Shown: positions 28,321 through 30,505 of the stretch, piece by piece
Numbering within the stretch: the first letter of the stretch is position 1
Layout of the letters: each line of letters opens with the position of its first letter
Assembly: GCA_964526325.1 (NCBI GenBank)
Contig: CAZGKM010000017.1
Coordinates: 1 to 30,505, forward strand
Source of the DNA: JACPHD01 sp964526325
GTDB lineage: Bacteria; Patescibacteriota; Patescibacteriia; Patescibacteriales; GWC2-42-12
Reading direction: 5' to 3'
Length of the DNA stretch: 30,505 nt
Notes under the pieces: generated by a model
Told to the model about the DNA's origin: nothing
Databases searched by the model: none
The model's input: the letters and a program-made list of their open reading frames with translations, nothing else
Position numbers and translations under genes: made by a program

Positions 28321-30504
28321 AAGATTTTTTTTATTATATGTAGTCAATATCATATTAACAAACTCCTCATAATTTTTCAAAGTTTCCGGCGAATTTGAGG
28401 TAATTATATTAATCTGTTCAACAGCGGCATCAATATTATTAATTAGATAATAAACTTTAGCCAAATCCACGCGATAATCGTAGCGAGCCGGCTCTTCATC
28501 AATTAATTCAAAATAATACGGAATAACCTCCTCGTATTTTTCATTTTCCAGCAAATAAGTAATTATTTTCTTCAAGCCGCTAAAATCATCAAAGCCGATC
28601 TGACTAATACCCTCTTTATATAATTCTTCCGCTCTTTTAGGATCGTCCTTATAGATATCGCCCAAAAGCATTATCTTAGCGCCGCCGTACCAAGGCAATA
28701 GCTTAACTAAATCTTCTAAGCTGGCGCGGGCTTTCTCTTTCTCCCCTTTTTTAGAATATAAATTATACAATAAATAATAAGGTTCAACCCTGGCCGGGCT
28801 TAACCGCATAGATTCTTTAAATAAAGCCTCGGCTTCGTCAAGCTCTTTTACGTCCTTATAATAATTCAAAATCAATTGGCCGAGATATATTTTAGTTTTT
28901 ATTTCCAAAGGATAATCGTCCGAAACGGATTTTAATTTTTCTTTGTCCAGCTTATAATAATTTTCTTTAACCTGGGCGTTGGCGCCCTCGCTCTCCAAAA
29001 CATCCAGCATTTTATTAAGTTGCACCGCGGCTTCAACGCTGCCGAATTTATAATCCAAAGCCTCTTTAAAGCTTTCGTAGGAGCGGAAAGTATCGGCGAC
29101 GACATAATAATAACCGTTATAAATAGCGTGATTGATTTTTACCGGCAGATAAACCAATTTATAAAAAACAAAAATATTTACGATAATCAAGCCGGCAAAA
29201 ACTTTATTAAACGCTTTATTATTCGGCTGAACCGTTTTTTCAGCGCCAGCCTCATCGTCCTTTTCCTTAAAACTGATTAAACCGACAAGAAATATAAATA
29301 AAAACGATGTGTTTAAAGTATCAAAGACGAAAAAATTATGAATCGCGTAAGCGATAAGCAAGCTGAATAAAGCCGCGAATCTATAATAATCTTCCCGCCG
29401 GTTTTTAAATAATAAATAAAATAAATAAAATAAAATCGCCAGATAAGCCGCTAGCCCGAAAATCCCGCCGGCCATAAGCTGATCGAGGTAAACGTTATGC
29501 GTGCGGTCAAACCAATTTTCCGAAATATCCGGCGTATAATATTTATTATAAATTACATCAAAATTTTCCATACCCACGCCGAGCAGAGGATGAAATTTAA
29601 AATCGTTTAAAGCCATCCGCCAGACCATTAAGCGGTTATTTACCGCGCCATCGCTTAAGGAAATAGTGGCTAAGCGCCTTATGAATTCCACTTCCGAATC
29701 GGCCAGCTTGCCTTTAAAAGAAAAAAATACGGCTAAAATTAAAGCTAAAATCGTAATTATAATAATTGAATTTCGCCTGATTTTTCCCGGCAGATAAATA
29801 ATATTGAACAGTAAAAAAATTAGCGCGCCGAACCCAACGCCTAAAAACGCTCCGCGAGTCGCCGTCAGCGTCAATACAATTAAATTCAAGCCGACCGAAG
29901 CTAAGGCTAAATATTTATAATTTTTCCGCGCTTCGTTAAAATAATAATAAACTCCCAATCCGGCGGCGACCAATAAATAGCCGGCTAAAAAAGCCGCGTT
30001 GCCGATAGTCGCGGTTACGCGATTAATTCCGGCTTCGAAAACGGGTAAAATATTAAATTTCTGCACTAAGCCGTACAAAGAAACCAAAACGCTCCCGATT
30101 AAAATTAATCTGATATAAAACAGCCAATCGCTTTTATTTTTAAAAAATATCTGCAGTAAAAATAAATAAATCAAGAGATAAATCAGGCTAACCACTCCCT
30201 CCATTCTCTCAAAGCTTGACCAAAAACTTTTATAAAAATCCAAGCCGAAAATCGCGGCTACGAACTGGACTAAGAAAAAAACGCCGGCGAGCGCTAACGG
30301 CCAGTTAAAACACGGGCGGTATTTTTTAAAATTCAAAGCCAGAAGAAGAAAATACAGGCTTAAGCCAAGTTGCATCAGCAAGCGGAAAAAAACCGTTCTG
30401 GTTATGATGAAAGGAAAATAAAAACTTTCAATAAAAATTAAAACCAGCCATGGCACGGCGTATAATATTATCTTAGTATATTTTTCAAGTTTAAGTTCAA
30501 GCAT
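28318..30504 (-). CDS. O-antigen ligase/polymerase-like membrane protein with C-terminal TPRs
   Basis: The 728-aa protein mirrors its neighbour: membrane helices to about 410 and again near 431-450, LTATRGAFLGVGFGALIF with Arg217, the outer loop HPLLGVGMENFDVIYNKYY (305-323) and DRTHNVYLDQLMAGGIFG with His336. The C-terminal 270 residues carry TPR-like pairs (ELDEAEALFKESMRLSPARV, EPYYLLYNLYSKKGEKEKAR, DPKRAEELYKEGISQIG). The start is ATG 30502-30504, one base from the window edge. MLELKLEKYTKIILYAVPWL looks like a natural N-terminus, but an upstream extension cannot be excluded. Tandem duplication with divergence suggests two acceptors or a polymerase/ligase pair (inference). Confidence 0.83.
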   Translation of the reverse strand: MLELKLEKYTKIILYAVPWLVLIFIESFYFPFIITRTVFFRLLMQLGLSLYFLLLALNFKKYRPCFNWPLALAGVFFLVQFVAAIFGLDFYKSFWSSFERMEGVVSLIYLLIYLFLLQIFFKNKSDWLFYIRLILIGSVLVSLYGLVQKFNILPVFEAGINRVTATIGNAAFLAGYLLVAAGLGVYYYFNEARKNYKYLALASVGLNLIVLTLTATRGAFLGVGFGALIFLLFNIIYLPGKIRRNSIIIITILALILAVFFSFKGKLADSEVEFIRRLATISLSDGAVNNRLMVWRMALNDFKFHPLLGVGMENFDVIYNKYYTPDISENWFDRTHNVYLDQLMAGGIFGLAAYLAILFYLFYLLFKNRREDYYRFAALFSLLIAYAIHNFFVFDTLNTSFLFIFLVGLISFKEKDDEAGAEKTVQPNNKAFNKVFAGLIIVNIFVFYKLVYLPVKINHAIYNGYYYVVADTFRSYESFKEALDYKFGSVEAAVQLNKMLDVLESEGANAQVKENYYKLDKEKLKSVSDDYPLEIKTKIYLGQLILNYYKDVKELDEAEALFKESMRLSPARVEPYYLLYNLYSKKGEKEKARASLEDLVKLLPWYGGAKIMLLGDIYKDDPKRAEELYKEGISQIGFDDFSGLKKIITYLLENEKYEEVIPYYFELIDEEPARYDYRVDLAKVYYLINNIDAAVEQINIITSNSPETLKNYEEFVNMILTTYNKKNL

Positions 30505-30505
30505 G

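Overview
The window is an AT-rich, gene-dense, surface-glycan region of a bacterium that looks like a member of the Candidate Phyla Radiation (Patescibacteria/Parcubacteria-like). That placement is an inference. It rests on very compact gene packing, almost no Shine-Dalgarno sites, large O-antigen-ligase/TPR proteins, a secreted lamin-tail/Ig-like protein, and many short palindromic repeats that run into coding sequence. UGA is used as a stop (for example at 7864-7866), so this is not a lineage that reads UGA as glycine. No rRNA, tRNA, CRISPR array, transposase or phage gene was recognised.

Region 1 (1-19081, all minus strand) reads as one long polysaccharide or glycolipid gene cluster, transcribed from about 19140 down to beyond position 1. 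It opens with nucleotide-sugar genes: UDP-glucose 6-dehydrogenase, a UDP-hexose 4-epimerase-like enzyme and a UDP-glucuronate decarboxylase (UDP-xylose synthase). It continues with five GT4 glycosyltransferases (one fused to a GtrA-like membrane domain, one fused to a methyltransferase), two GT2 dolichol-phosphate-mannose-synthase-like transferases, two polytopic GT-C-like proteins, two free SAM methyltransferases, and two paralogous cobalamin-binding radical SAM enzymes. From 9096 down to 1 the genes overlap or lie within about 10 nt of each other, which points to translational coupling. A 100-N scaffold gap at 13554-13653 is flanked by identical 55-bp ends and is probably an assembly artefact with no missing sequence.

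Region 2 (19082-20692) holds a divergent intergenic region full of inverted repeats and the only plus-strand gene, a sixth GT4 glycosyltransferase. Region 3 (20693-21439) is a two-gene unit of unknown function. It has a textbook promoter, strong Shine-Dalgarno sites and a rho-independent terminator, unlike everything around it. Region 4 (21440-25521) encodes a 1124-aa secreted multidomain protein (zinc-dependent phospholipase C/P1-nuclease-like head, Ig-like, lamin-tail and C-terminal domains) and a small anchored extracytoplasmic protein. Region 5 (25522-30505) is a 461-bp repeat-filled stretch followed by two paralogous O-antigen-ligase-like proteins with C-terminal TPRs.

Taken together: UDP-Glc is oxidised to UDP-GlcA and decarboxylated to UDP-Xyl, transferases build a glycan on a lipid carrier, methyltransferases and possibly radical SAM enzymes decorate it, and the Wzy/WaaL-like proteins may polymerise it or ligate it outside the membrane. 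No flippase and no initiating phosphoglycosyltransferase is visible, so the system is incomplete here.

The most unusual signal is a set of small palindromic repeats of several families. Some are inserted in frame inside a glycosyltransferase gene. One family twice supplies the 5' end of an unrelated gene, with the start codon in the hairpin loop and the second arm encoding Ser-Asn-Gly-Val. Others create false N-terminal extensions on naive gene calls.
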